Source: JBGSKY01 sp041740995
Lineage (GTDB): Bacteria; Planctomycetota; Planctomycetia; Pirellulales; Pirellulaceae
DNA: 45,733 nucleotides
Assembly (NCBI GenBank): GCA_041740995.1
Contig: JBGSKY010000239.1
Span: 1 to 45,733, forward strand
Direction: 5' to 3'
The stretch's first letter is position 1; each line of letters begins with the position of its first letter. The notes beneath the pieces are model-generated. The model made no database searches and was not told the origin of the DNA. It saw only the letters and a program-made list of their open reading frames with translations. This document shows, piece after piece, positions 26,263-35,083 of this stretch. A program made the translations under genes and the position numbers.

Positions 26263-28974
26263 CTATCGCGACTGCCCCAAACGTTGAACGTCCGCAGTGT
26301 GAACGAAGAATCGACTTGACAAGTAATTATGCAACCCAAGAATCACCGAATCGATATGATCAAGCAGCATCTTTAGCGCAAAACGTTGACGCTTGGATAC
26401 CAACAGATCGGGAAACGTATCTCGGATCGACAATACCGACGGGTTTAGTTTTTCTGATGAGCTTAAGCTATTGGTTGATCTCGGAATCATCGGGAGTGTC
26501 AAATCTCTCGCGTGATCGCGTAAAAGTGAAAGCGATTCGGCATCGATCAAGCGGATCGCACCTCTACATTGCGACAAGCGATTGCGTTGCTCCGCCAGTC
26601 CGATCGTGTCGATCGCCTGGAGGGATGCTGTGAGCTCGTCAAGTTTTGAAAGCTGAAATGCGACTCCGCGCGGATTGGACTCGTCAACTAACAAAAGATC
26701 GATCGCTGGATCGATTTCGACGTTCATCAAGTATCGAAACCGATACGTCATCGTCGAATCCATAATTTCCAAATTCGCTTCTAGCATGGGCGTCATCCAA
26801 GCGTAGTCGTACAACAAAAACGAACGCATTACGTTTAATTGATGTTGGATTCTTTCGATACGGACACCAATGTCCAAGAACAACCAGCCAGGTCCACGCG
26901 TCATGTTTTCGGCAACCATCCCCGAAAACGCCGAAAGGGAGGTTAGCATGCGGCTAAGTTCAAATTGCAAATCGGCCAAATCATCAACGCTAATTTCTTT
27001 TTGTCGGGAATTCAACAAAAGCAAATTGGACAACAATTGATAACTGTCCAAGCTCAATCGATCACGAACCATGACCATGTTCGATTCTACAGACCACAAA
27101 ATATTTTTCAGCGATTGACCATACTTCGGATCAAAAATTGTCCGATGAAGTCGCTGACGAATGACACGTAATATTTCATCTGAACTGGTCATCCCTTTGG
27201 GCCATGCCGGGCGATCACTAGGTTCTATCGCATCGTGAATTGCAGCAAAAGCTTGTGCGATGTGCACATCGGTACTGTCAATCAATCGACTAGCAACGGT
27301 CCGCGCGTGGCGTATTCGACATTCCGCTCGCTGAGACCACCGACCAAGCCAAAATAAATGCTCGGCGACACGACTGGGCAAATCAAAGCTGCTTCGACGC
27401 AGTTCCAACGAACCTTGTGGTGGCCGTCTTAATGTCAACGGAATCGGCGGTTCGTTTCCTAAAACCCACACATCCTTGCTGAATTTTCCAGTTCCTAAGG
27501 ATTCACCGGGCGTGTTTTCATCAATTCCCAGCCGCGCGATCCCACCATCCAAAACGGTGTATTCGTTCTGGTTGAGCGTCGCAAAACCTCGCATGACCAT
27601 CGGCCACGGTTCAATTCGGTCGTTGTTCCAAACCGGCGCCGTGGAAAAATCAAAAGGCTCGATTGCAATGTATTTCCAGGGTTCAGTTTTGATTTGCTCA
27701 AGCAGTTTTGATCTATCGCTAGCCGACCGACTTGGCAGCGAGACCAACGCAAGCTCTTTACGTTTCAGCGCATCTCGAATCTCCAAGCGGTCAATGTTCT
27801 GATAGACGTAATTCGCCGATTCACGATTGCCACACCAATGCATCGGGACGGACGGTAGAATCAGTTCTTCACCCAACACACGTCGGCAAAGCTCTGGAAG
27901 TATCGCAGCAACCGCCGGCATCTCTGCCCACCCACAACCGATCGGATTCGCGATTGCAACCGATCCATCTCGAACGGCCTGACACAGTCCTGGCACACCA
28001 GAATTAGATTGCAACTCTAACGGATCACACTGATCGTCTTGAACACGACGCAAGACAGATTGGACGCGAATGAGGCCAGTAAGCGTTTTTTGAAAGACTT
28101 CGCCATTTCGCACAGTCAAATCGTCGCTTTGCGCAAGCGTGTATCCAAGATAGCGAGCCAAATAAGCGTCTTCGAAAAACGTATCACTACGAACACCGGG
28201 GCTCAGTAAAACGGTTCGCGCGTCAGGCTGTCGCATGTTGGCATATGCCGCAATCGTATCTCGAAGCTGAGCAAAAAAACCGGCTGAACGTCGAACATGA
28301 AAGTCGCGAAACTCTTCCGCTAGCACACTCGATAATGCGATACGATTTTCTACCGTATAGCCACAACCACTTGGACCTTGAGTCCGATCGGCAATTGCCA
28401 GCCATTTACCGCTGGAATCACGGCAGAGCTGAACTGCGTACAGATAAAGTGCTGGCTCGCCAGCACGAATCGTACCTTGCATCGACGGCTGAAAGCTACT
28501 CGCGCCGTAAACCAATTCGACCGGAATGCTCCCGTCGGCGATCAGCCGCTGGGGTCCGTAAATATCGCGTGTTAGTTCGTCGAGCAGTCTAGCTCGCTGA
28601 GAAATCCCTGCCGCTAATGCCTTCCAATGCTTGTCAATAATAACAAGCGGGATCGGGTCTAGCTCCCAAGATCGGCTCGCCGGTCCCGATGATTGCGGAT
28701 TGAATGAAGTATTGTGTTCTTGCAACCATTGTTTCACTGATCGCCAACGTTGCGTAATGCACTCGCCCATCGCGTTGGCAGTGTACGGAACTCCCCGCAT
28801 CTTTTCTAGCGAGCGGTGATCGGTCAGCAAATGAAACCAAGCCTTGAAGACTTCAGGATCATTTTCGAGCAATGCATCGAATCGTCCCGGAATGGCTTGA
28901 TAGTTGGGCAGTACGTCAGCAATACATTCCACACCAGGTATCGCGTGTAAGTCTTCCGTTGAAATTCGGTTCAT
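26263..28974 (-). CDS. Fusion of circularly permuted ATP-grasp ligase and alpha-E domain
   Basis: The 903-residue product joins two families that are often separate genes. Residues about 1-500 are CP_ATPgrasp (DUF404/DUF407). They contain IADRTQGPSGCGYTVENRI, VLLSPGVRSDTFFEDAYLAR, CDPLELQSNSGVPGL and VAIANPIGCGWAEMPA, a PSxxxxWCGN segment and a KPxxxxxx-type ATP-site region replaced by EPFDFSTAPVW. Residues about 540-890 are the helical alpha-E domain (DUF403; LPSRVAEHLFWLGRWSQRAE at its start). ATP-grasp enzymes of this type are predicted to form amide bonds between carboxyl and amino groups, and the alpha-E protein is a likely helper. It is the first gene of an operon with the transglutaminase and btaB. 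Confidence 0.92.
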   Translation of the reverse strand: MNRISTEDLHAIPGVECIADVLPNYQAIPGRFDALLENDPEVFKAWFHLLTDHRSLEKMRGVPYTANAMGECITQRWRSVKQWLQEHNTSFNPQSSGPASRSWELDPIPLVIIDKHWKALAAGISQRARLLDELTRDIYGPQRLIADGSIPVELVYGASSFQPSMQGTIRAGEPALYLYAVQLCRDSSGKWLAIADRTQGPSGCGYTVENRIALSSVLAEEFRDFHVRRSAGFFAQLRDTIAAYANMRQPDARTVLLSPGVRSDTFFEDAYLARYLGYTLAQSDDLTVRNGEVFQKTLTGLIRVQSVLRRVQDDQCDPLELQSNSGVPGLCQAVRDGSVAIANPIGCGWAEMPAVAAILPELCRRVLGEELILPSVPMHWCGNRESANYVYQNIDRLEIRDALKRKELALVSLPSRSASDRSKLLEQIKTEPWKYIAIEPFDFSTAPVWNNDRIEPWPMVMRGFATLNQNEYTVLDGGIARLGIDENTPGESLGTGKFSKDVWVLGNEPPIPLTLRRPPQGSLELRRSSFDLPSRVAEHLFWLGRWSQRAECRIRHARTVASRLIDSTDVHIAQAFAAIHDAIEPSDRPAWPKGMTSSDEILRVIRQRLHRTIFDPKYGQSLKNILWSVESNMVMVRDRLSLDSYQLLSNLLLLNSRQKEISVDDLADLQFELSRMLTSLSAFSGMVAENMTRGPGWLFLDIGVRIERIQHQLNVMRSFLLYDYAWMTPMLEANLEIMDSTMTYRFRYLMNVEIDPAIDLLLVDESNPRGVAFQLSKLDELTASLQAIDTIGLAEQRNRLSQCRGAIRLIDAESLSLLRDHARDLTLPMIPRSTNSLSSSEKLNPSVLSIRDTFPDLLVSKRQRFALKMLLDHIDSVILGLHNYLSSRFFVHTADVQRLGQSR

Positions 28975-29205
28975 TTTGGAAAACTAAAGTGCACGTCAAT
29001 ATTCTAATCGGCTGCCACCGACTCGCCGCGGCCTGCGATTCCCTGCGACGGATTATAACACTAGAAACTGCCCTCACACAGCCCAACTACCGCTTGATAA
29101 TTACTCGTTGGTGAATCTGCAGCGGCTTAGTAATATTCCTGCTCTTAGAACTTCAAACCAACGAATCCAACCATTTGTCGCGTTCACCGTTCGCGTAGTG
29201 GCCCT

Positions 29206-29757
29206 TTAGTGGTGAAAAATTTCCAACTCGGCCATTTGCTCAATGCCGTCGATCAATGCAACTACAGACGCTTTGATGCCGCTGTCCTTCTCACCGCTGG
29301 CGTCAATGGCGGTGACCATTTCAATGTCTTTGGCCATAAAAGTTCCATCGGCTTGTTTGTCTAAGTCATAGAATTTCGCGTCCTGACCGGTCATCTCCAA
29401 CTTCACCTGCAACTTCTCAACCGCTTTGCCAGTTTCGACAACTTCGTCGACAAACATGGTCACTGTCCCTTCGGCCTCGTCATGAGTCCACTCAATCTTA
29501 TAGTCGCCAGGTTCAACAGTCACCAATTCTCCACCGTGTGCCCCATGTTCATGCTTGCCGTGGCTGTGTCCCGCATCATGATCGTGAGCATCGTGGTCAT
29601 GACCATCGTGGTCGTGATCTTCCTTTACCATCGAATCAGATTTTGAATCTGAATTTGGCGGGTTACAGCCATTTAAACCGGCCAATGCGCAGCTCATTAC
29701 CGCGCTAGACCAAAACATTCGCGAGCTGCGAACCAATTTCAAATTAGAAGCTGACAT
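29206..29757 (-). CDS. Small lipoprotein with His/Asp-rich metal-binding segment
   Basis: The ATG at 29757 follows GAAGGAA at a good distance and gives 183 residues. The N-terminus looks like a lipoprotein signal (SAVMSCALAGLNGCNPP, probable lipidated Cys in LNGC). Next comes a segment with eleven His alternating with Asp, Gly and Ala (HDHDGHDHDAHDHD, then HSHGKHEHGAHGG), expected to bind divalent metals such as zinc, copper or nickel. The rest (about 110 residues, VTVEPGDYKIEWTHDEAEGT onward) is a beta-rich domain that I cannot name. It is probably envelope-attached and may buffer metal. It stands alone, 231 bases from the ATP-grasp gene and 127 bases from mutM. Confidence 0.75.
   Translation of the reverse strand: MSASNLKLVRSSRMFWSSAVMSCALAGLNGCNPPNSDSKSDSMVKEDHDHDGHDHDAHDHDAGHSHGKHEHGAHGGELVTVEPGDYKIEWTHDEAEGTVTMFVDEVVETGKAVEKLQVKLEMTGQDAKFYDLDKQADGTFMAKDIEMVTAIDASGEKDSGIKASVVALIDGIEQMAELEIFHH
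29533..29616 (-). repeat. In-frame His-Asp tandem repeat inside the lipoprotein gene
   Basis: Codons for (G/A)HDHD repeat three times in a row (reading left from 29616), followed by His-rich copies that have diverged. The codons differ between copies (CAC/CAT, GAC/GAT), so the repeat is not a fresh slippage product. Confidence 0.7.
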
Positions 29758-29884
29758 CAAAAAATTTCCTTCACGTTATAAGCGACACGATTGAAAAACC
29801 ATCGGCCGATATTGCCGATATAACAAAGCAGAATCTACTAGCTTAATGCAATCCGTATGCAGTTTGCAAGCAGGTCAAGTCCAC

Positions 29885-30718
29885 TCACCGCTGACACTTG
29901 GGACAGAAAAAAGTACTACGTTGCGATTGCACTATTCGTTCGATCTTTCCGTGACGACAACTCAAACACGGCAAACTCTCGCGGTCGTAAACGCGATGGG
30001 CATTTTGGTATTGGCCATCTTTGTTGAGGGAATTGCGATAAGTTCCATCGGACAAGGTCGAGCCTTCATACAAAATCGCTTGATCCAACACATAGCGCAT
30101 CTTTTCAAAAATCTTTTTGTAACGCGGCTTAGAAATTTCGTCGCACCGCATTCGCGGATGGACTTTCGCCAGATGCAAAATTTCTGATGCATAAAGATTC
30201 CCGATACCGGCTACTCTTTGCTGTTCCAGTAACGCCGGTTTTATTTCACGTCGTAGTTTTGCGAAAACTGTGTAAAAGTTCGCTATGGTGATTTCCAACG
30301 CATCGGGTCCAAGGCGTTCGGGACCAAAATAGCTCGCAAGCTCTACCGCCGACATTAACGCTATGGTGCCAAGCCCACGGCTGTCCCAATAGGTGATTTT
30401 CTCAATTGAGCAGTCAGTCAACTCGATCACTAGACGAATATGATCTTGGGTCGGCGTCTGACCAATTGCCACTAACCCCGACATTTTTGGTTGCAGAACT
30501 AATGTCAATTCAGATTGCGTATCAATCAGTACCCGTTTGCCTAATCGCCGAACGGCTGTAATGATCTGGCCTTGCAAACGCTGGTCGATTGATTTGACAG
30601 AGGGCGTGATGACCAGCGGACGGTATCGAATTTTGGGAGCAAAAACCCGAGCAATCTTGCCGCCAACGATTGGCAAAATACCACGCCGCATCGTTTCTAC
30701 TTCGGGCAACTCAGGCAT
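29885..30718 (-). CDS. mutM: Formamidopyrimidine-DNA glycosylase
   Basis: The 277-residue product begins MPELPEVETMRRGI, with the catalytic Pro2 and Glu3 of MutM/Nei enzymes. It has a KMSGLVAIGQ-type segment in the N-terminal domain, the helix-two-turn-helix with GIGNLYASEILHLAKVHP, and a zinc finger with four cysteines at the end (CLSCRHGKI then FFCPKCQR). The enzyme removes oxidised purines such as 8-oxoguanine from DNA and cuts the strand. The segment RNSLNKDGQYQNAHRVYDRE before the finger is slightly different from the E. coli form but normal for the family. It starts 18 bases after the AI-2E/PerM-type gene on the same strand. Confidence 0.95.
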   Translation of the reverse strand: MPELPEVETMRRGILPIVGGKIARVFAPKIRYRPLVITPSVKSIDQRLQGQIITAVRRLGKRVLIDTQSELTLVLQPKMSGLVAIGQTPTQDHIRLVIELTDCSIEKITYWDSRGLGTIALMSAVELASYFGPERLGPDALEITIANFYTVFAKLRREIKPALLEQQRVAGIGNLYASEILHLAKVHPRMRCDEISKPRYKKIFEKMRYVLDQAILYEGSTLSDGTYRNSLNKDGQYQNAHRVYDRESLPCLSCRHGKIERIVQSQRSTFFCPKCQR

Positions 30719-30736
30719 GCTTGGTCTCTATGCCGC

Positions 30737-32578
30737 TCACTCGGATGACTTTGCTGTTGCATCCGATCCAAGCTCCGTTGCATCTGTTTGCATTGTAGAA
30801 GATTGTTCGTCTGAATTGACGCCTTGGAAACTCGCGGATCGGTTCTTGAGCCGTTCGAGCATGGCGCTGAAGCCCGTTTTTTCGACGGCCACTGGCTCTG
30901 ATGCCGGCGTGCTTACTGTCGGTTCAGTAGCAATAGATTCTTGATCAATCGTGCTCAGTTCTCGTTGTAGTATGCTCAGCAACGTTTGTAGCAGCGTTAC
31001 CACGATCGGACCGACGACAATACCGATCGGTCCAAGCGCTTGAACGCCGCCCAAAATACTTAGCAATGCAAGTAAGGGGTGCAGGGAGCTTTGACCATGC
31101 AACACAACCGTCTTTACTACGTTGTCGACCGAGCCAACGACCAAGACACCCCAAACCGCTAACCCACCCGCAGCCCAAAACCGTTCTTCGTAAACCGCGA
31201 GATAAATACAGACTGGAACCCAAGTAATCGCGGGCCCGACGAATGGGACCAATGCGCAAAGGGTCGTGATTAAGATCAAAAACACTAGCGATGGCATGCC
31301 TGCAAAATAGTAACCGATACCGGCCGTCATTCCTTGAACAATAGCAGAAGCAATCAGGGCTAACACAATCGCTCGAACGACACGATCGAACTCCGTCAGC
31401 AATTCCGCTTCGTATCGATCATCTAGTGGACTCAGCTTCATCAGGCCCCGAACCATTGCCGGCCCATCGTATAGAAAGAAGAAGAGCGATACGATCATGA
31501 CCGCAGTCCCAATCCCTAATCGAACGAGGAACGCGCTGGTCGCCCCCGTGATCTCCAAGAGACGGGGACGGGCCGAATCAATGAAGTTCGTTCGGAACTT
31601 TTCGAATTGTTCTTGCGACGGATTGGCGAACTCACGCAGAAACCCCATGACGGTACCGCCGAGTAACATTGTGCGTAGATTCTGCCATTCGGCTCCCAAC
31701 TCAACCGCCCGGCTTTGCAGCTCGATTAGATTGGTACCGTTAGCCGGATCTTCTGGATCGTCCAACCTCGGCGTCACTCGATCAAGCTTCAAGAGCACTC
31801 GCTGAACGCCCGCCAGAACCATCGGATCGGCGATTCGTTCGGCTCCATCGAGCTCACTTGGCAGAATGAAATCGTCTTCGACTGCTGGCAACGCTGGTTC
31901 GATTGTGTCGTCTGCATCGCGCTCTCGATGCAGAGTCATTTGGTATTCGATATATTGCCCGACTGAATTGAGCGAAGCTTGCATTTGGGCAGCATACTTT
32001 TCATTCTCTGCCGGATCGCGATCGATTAGTTTGTAGCTCTCAAATTCCGCTTGCGCTTTTTCGCTGACCTTGGTCACATAAGCGCGTCCCAAGCTGCGAA
32101 TATTGTCGTTGACGACTTTTTCAAAACCAGCCAACCGTTCAAGTGGCTTCTGCAAAATTTCTTGCTGAGTGTTCGTGACCTCCTCCTGGATCCCGTCGAT
32201 GGCTTTGTCAATCGCCTGGATCTCAGCCATACCTGGGACCTGCAAATTAAAATAGTCTCGGCCACGAGCGATGCCGACACGAATGCTGGTTGAGTTAATG
32301 CTTTTCGCCAGGCTAATTCCTTGAATCGTAGCGAAAGTCGCGACCGCACCTGTCGGCAGAAGCACGATCAAGGTAATGATCAACGTCGTAACTCCAGCTG
32401 CGATATGATCTTTGTTTTGAACCAGCGTTAGAACTTGTCTGTGCAGCGGGCGAAACACTACTACCAAGACTGCCGCTAAAAAAAGCGGAATAAAAAAGCC
32501 CACCATCACCTTGTAAAACAGTATCCCAATAATGACGATACAGGCGATCAGCGCAATCAGCGAAATCAAACGACTCAT
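30737..32578 (-). CDS. AI-2E/PerM-family membrane transporter with enlarged soluble insert
   Basis: The product has 613 residues from the ATG at 32578; a TTG at 32587 would add three. It has the PerM/TqsA layout. Three helices lie within about residues 5-92. After the insert come about five further helices with the signatures ALVPFVGPAITWVPV, GSVDNVVKTVVLHGQSSLHP and LGGVQALGPIGIVVGPI. The soluble part between helices 3 and 4 spans about 95-350, some 255 residues, with coiled-coil-like stretches (AIDGIQEEVTNTQQEILQK); most relatives have about 100. A disordered tail of about 70 residues closes the protein. Relatives export small molecules or ions, and the substrate is not predictable here. 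mutM follows after 18 bases. Confidence 0.88.
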   Translation of the reverse strand: MSRLISLIALIACIVIIGILFYKVMVGFFIPLFLAAVLVVVFRPLHRQVLTLVQNKDHIAAGVTTLIITLIVLLPTGAVATFATIQGISLAKSINSTSIRVGIARGRDYFNLQVPGMAEIQAIDKAIDGIQEEVTNTQQEILQKPLERLAGFEKVVNDNIRSLGRAYVTKVSEKAQAEFESYKLIDRDPAENEKYAAQMQASLNSVGQYIEYQMTLHRERDADDTIEPALPAVEDDFILPSELDGAERIADPMVLAGVQRVLLKLDRVTPRLDDPEDPANGTNLIELQSRAVELGAEWQNLRTMLLGGTVMGFLREFANPSQEQFEKFRTNFIDSARPRLLEITGATSAFLVRLGIGTAVMIVSLFFFLYDGPAMVRGLMKLSPLDDRYEAELLTEFDRVVRAIVLALIASAIVQGMTAGIGYYFAGMPSLVFLILITTLCALVPFVGPAITWVPVCIYLAVYEERFWAAGGLAVWGVLVVGSVDNVVKTVVLHGQSSLHPLLALLSILGGVQALGPIGIVVGPIVVTLLQTLLSILQRELSTIDQESIATEPTVSTPASEPVAVEKTGFSAMLERLKNRSASFQGVNSDEQSSTMQTDATELGSDATAKSSE

Positions 32579-32587
32579 ATCAACCAA

Positions 32588-32922
32588 ACAATGCGATAGG
32601 GCAAATTAAGCAATTAGGGAAACACGAAGCCGTTGCGAAAATCTGCACAAGTCTTCATGTGTTACTCTCAAAGTTTGTTACTTCGTTGGACCAGTTCGTC
32701 TTCGTCTCCCAACCTGATAGACTTTCGATTTCAGCGAAGCCTTCTAACTGTCAATCCTGACCGGATCGATCAGCGTAGGCAAACCAGCCAACTTCGGTGT
32801 CACTGCCGAAGGCTCATTCCGCCCTCGACAGTGTATTAAATTTTAAGGTATTGAGTTACAGATCTTAACGCACGATACAACCAGAGCGGCACGGTTATAA
32901 CCTGTTAGCAGTCTTAAGTCAC
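32588..32922. promoter_or_regulatory. Divergent intergenic region before the flippase-like gene
   Basis: About 335 bases separate the AI-2E-type gene (leftward) from the flippase-like gene (rightward). I see no gene. Near the right end there is a weak promoter candidate (TTGAGT, 17 bases, GATACA) and a perfect ten-base palindrome, GGTTATAACC, at 32893-32902, about 20 bases before the ATG. Either could be regulatory, but neither is convincing. Confidence 0.3.
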
Positions 32923-34080
32923 ATGCAATTGAGCGAACCCTCCGACGAGCGACCAAAATCCAGAAATTTTCTGGCGGGCCGGAAGCTCCGGTACGCAATC
33001 AATGTCGGAATTATCGTCGTCGTTTGCTTCGGTTTGTGGAAGACTGTTCGATCGGCTTTGCGCGACTTGCAAGTCAAAGACGCGGCCGTGCTTTTAGAGA
33101 TCCAATCGCTTCGACAAACCGCTCGTAATTCGAGCTCTTCAAACGAATCAACCGATTTAATTCGTCGCGCAGACCAACTGGAACGTGAGCGATTCTCGTT
33201 CGCAAACATGCAGTGGGCGTGGATTCTTTTAGCGGTTCCGTGCGCAATTGTCGGAATTCTTGCCCCGGGTTTGTATTGGTTTTGGACACTGCGGGCTCTC
33301 CACATTCATGTCCCCTTGCCAATAGTTGCCAGAGCTTACTACGTTGGCAATCTTGGAAAATACGTTCCCGGCAAAGCAATGGTTATGATCTTGCGTGCAA
33401 CCGCATTACGACCATTCGGTGCGACAGTGCCGATGACGGTTATTAGTGTTTTCGTCGAAACGCTGACAACGATGGCCGTTGGTGCAGCGATCGGTGTGGT
33501 TGCTATTTCCCAAATCAACGTCCCACCGTGGCTCTCAATTTTGGCGTGGATTTCCGCATCGCTTGCCGTTTTGCCGACACTTCCACCGATTTTTGTACCA
33601 TTGCTAAAAAGTCGATTGGCGGGCGAAAGCGAGCTTCGACGTCTTCTTCCCAAGACTTACAACTGGTCGTTAATGCTTTCCGGTTGGGGAATTTCGGTCG
33701 TCGGTTGGCTGGTCCTTGGTACCGGCCTATTTTGTGTTGCTCAAGGCATGCCACACTTGCATCAGGAAGACATTGCGGCAGCGCAAACTGTGACTTCCAG
33801 CACAGCGACCGAATCTACGCTAACGCCACCCAATAAAAATGGGCTAAAATTGTGGATCGTATGCGTTGCGGCATGCTCGCTTTCGGTCGTCGCTGGTTTT
33901 GTCAGCTTGTTGCCTGGCGGCGCCGGTGTCCGCGAGTTAGTGTTGACCATCCTGCTCAGCCCAATCATTGGAACGGCGGCGGCTCTGACTGCGGCCATCG
34001 TCCACCGCTTGGCAACGATCTTCGGCGAATTGGTCCTTGCGGGTTTGTGTAGTGCCTGGACTAGAGTGCAGAAAAAATGA
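32923..34080 (+). CDS. Lysylphosphatidylglycerol-synthase-TM-like (UPF0104) flippase-type membrane protein
   Basis: The 385-residue product has about eight helices. The first (YAINVGIIVVVCFGLWKTV) is followed by an unusual soluble stretch of about 60 residues. Then come the family signatures RAYYVGNLGKYVPGKAMVMI and, near the end, LLPGGAGVRELVLTILLS. These are the hallmarks of the LPG_synthase_TM (MprF N-terminal) membrane domain, thought to move lipids or lipid-linked sugars across the membrane. A second soluble insert (AAQTVTSSTATESTLTPPNK) lies in the C-terminal half. The catalytic aminoacyl-transfer domain of MprF is absent. A GT2 glycosyltransferase gene follows 13 bases later, which fits a lipid-linked sugar pathway. 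Confidence 0.82.
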   Translation: MQLSEPSDERPKSRNFLAGRKLRYAINVGIIVVVCFGLWKTVRSALRDLQVKDAAVLLEIQSLRQTARNSSSSNESTDLIRRADQLERERFSFANMQWAWILLAVPCAIVGILAPGLYWFWTLRALHIHVPLPIVARAYYVGNLGKYVPGKAMVMILRATALRPFGATVPMTVISVFVETLTTMAVGAAIGVVAISQINVPPWLSILAWISASLAVLPTLPPIFVPLLKSRLAGESELRRLLPKTYNWSLMLSGWGISVVGWLVLGTGLFCVAQGMPHLHQEDIAAAQTVTSSTATESTLTPPNKNGLKLWIVCVAACSLSVVAGFVSLLPGGAGVRELVLTILLSPIIGTAAALTAAIVHRLATIFGELVLAGLCSAWTRVQKK

Positions 34081-34093
34081 TGACAAACTTCAC

Positions 34094-35059
34094 ATGATGA
34101 ACTTAAGCATTATCGTTCCTGTTTATAACGAACAAGACTCACTCGAAGAGCTGGTCCGTCAAATCGACGCGTCTCTAGTCGAAAGCTCGTTGAGCTACGA
34201 AGTAGTCTTTATCGATGACGGTTCAACAGATGAATCTTGGAAGCGAATCGTCGAACTTGCAAATTCTCATCCGAATCGTCTTGGCATACGCTTCCGCCGC
34301 AACTTCGGAAAAGCAGCAGCTTTGTCGGCTGGCTTCGAATACGCGACCGGCAGCGTTTTCGTAACCATGGACGCCGATCTGCAAGATGACCCAACCGAAA
34401 TCAAACGCTTGCTTGCAAAGATCAACGAAGGCTTTGATTGCGTCAGCGGTTGGAAGCAACGTCGCAATGACCCGTGGCATAAAGTCTACCCATCACTAGT
34501 TTTCAATTGGATGATTACCCGGCTGACTGGCGTAGCATTGCACGATCACAATTGCGGATTAAAGGCTTACCGTCGTGAAATCTTTAAGGAGGTGCAAATC
34601 TATGGTGAGATGCACCGTTTTATTCCAGTGCTAGCGGCCGCGAGAGGATTTCGAGTTTCTGAGATTGTTGTTAATCATCGTCCCAGGACAACCGGCCAAT
34701 CGAAATATGGCTTCGAGCGATTTGCAAAAGGTTTCTTAGATTTATTGACGGTCTGTTTTCTGACGAGCTTTCGCTATCGACCACAACACCTATTGGGCAC
34801 CGCTGGTATAGGGCTCTTTGCGATCGGCACGCTAGGACTGATTTGGTTGAGCTTCCTTTGGTGTGTCAGTCGAGTATTTACTTTTATGTCTCCGATACAC
34901 TTACATGAGCGGGCAGTATTTTATTTCGCAATCGTCGCTATGCTGCTTGGAATCCAGCTTCTTTCGCTTGGTTTTCTGGCAGAACTGATCACGGCAGTGA
35001 CGCGTTCGAGCAGTTCACCATTTGCAATTTCAGATACGACTAAAATCACTCCAAGCTAG
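34094..35059 (+). CDS. GT2 polyprenyl-phosphate glycosyltransferase (GtrB/DPM1-like)
   Basis: The frame opens at 34037, but the ATG at 34094 (or the next codon, 34097) removes overlap with the upstream gene and starts cleanly at the family N-terminus (MNLSIIVPVYNEQDS). The product has 321 residues. GT2 motifs are FIDDGSTDESW (residues 39-49), MDADLQDDP with the metal-binding DxD (93-95), and the GtrB/ArnC signature GWKQRRNDPWHK followed by HDHNCGLKAYRRE. Two C-terminal membrane helices (about 235-265 and 275-305) anchor it. Enzymes of this class load glucose, mannose or a similar sugar onto polyprenyl phosphate on the cytoplasmic face. Together with the flippase-like protein upstream and the membrane protein downstream, it suggests a three-step membrane glycosylation set. 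Confidence 0.9.
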   Translation: MMNLSIIVPVYNEQDSLEELVRQIDASLVESSLSYEVVFIDDGSTDESWKRIVELANSHPNRLGIRFRRNFGKAAALSAGFEYATGSVFVTMDADLQDDPTEIKRLLAKINEGFDCVSGWKQRRNDPWHKVYPSLVFNWMITRLTGVALHDHNCGLKAYRREIFKEVQIYGEMHRFIPVLAAARGFRVSEIVVNHRPRTTGQSKYGFERFAKGFLDLLTVCFLTSFRYRPQHLLGTAGIGLFAIGTLGLIWLSFLWCVSRVFTFMSPIHLHERAVFYFAIVAMLLGIQLLSLGFLAELITAVTRSSSSPFAISDTTKITPS

Positions 35060-35083
35060 CAGTGCGAACAAGGCCCTTTTTAG

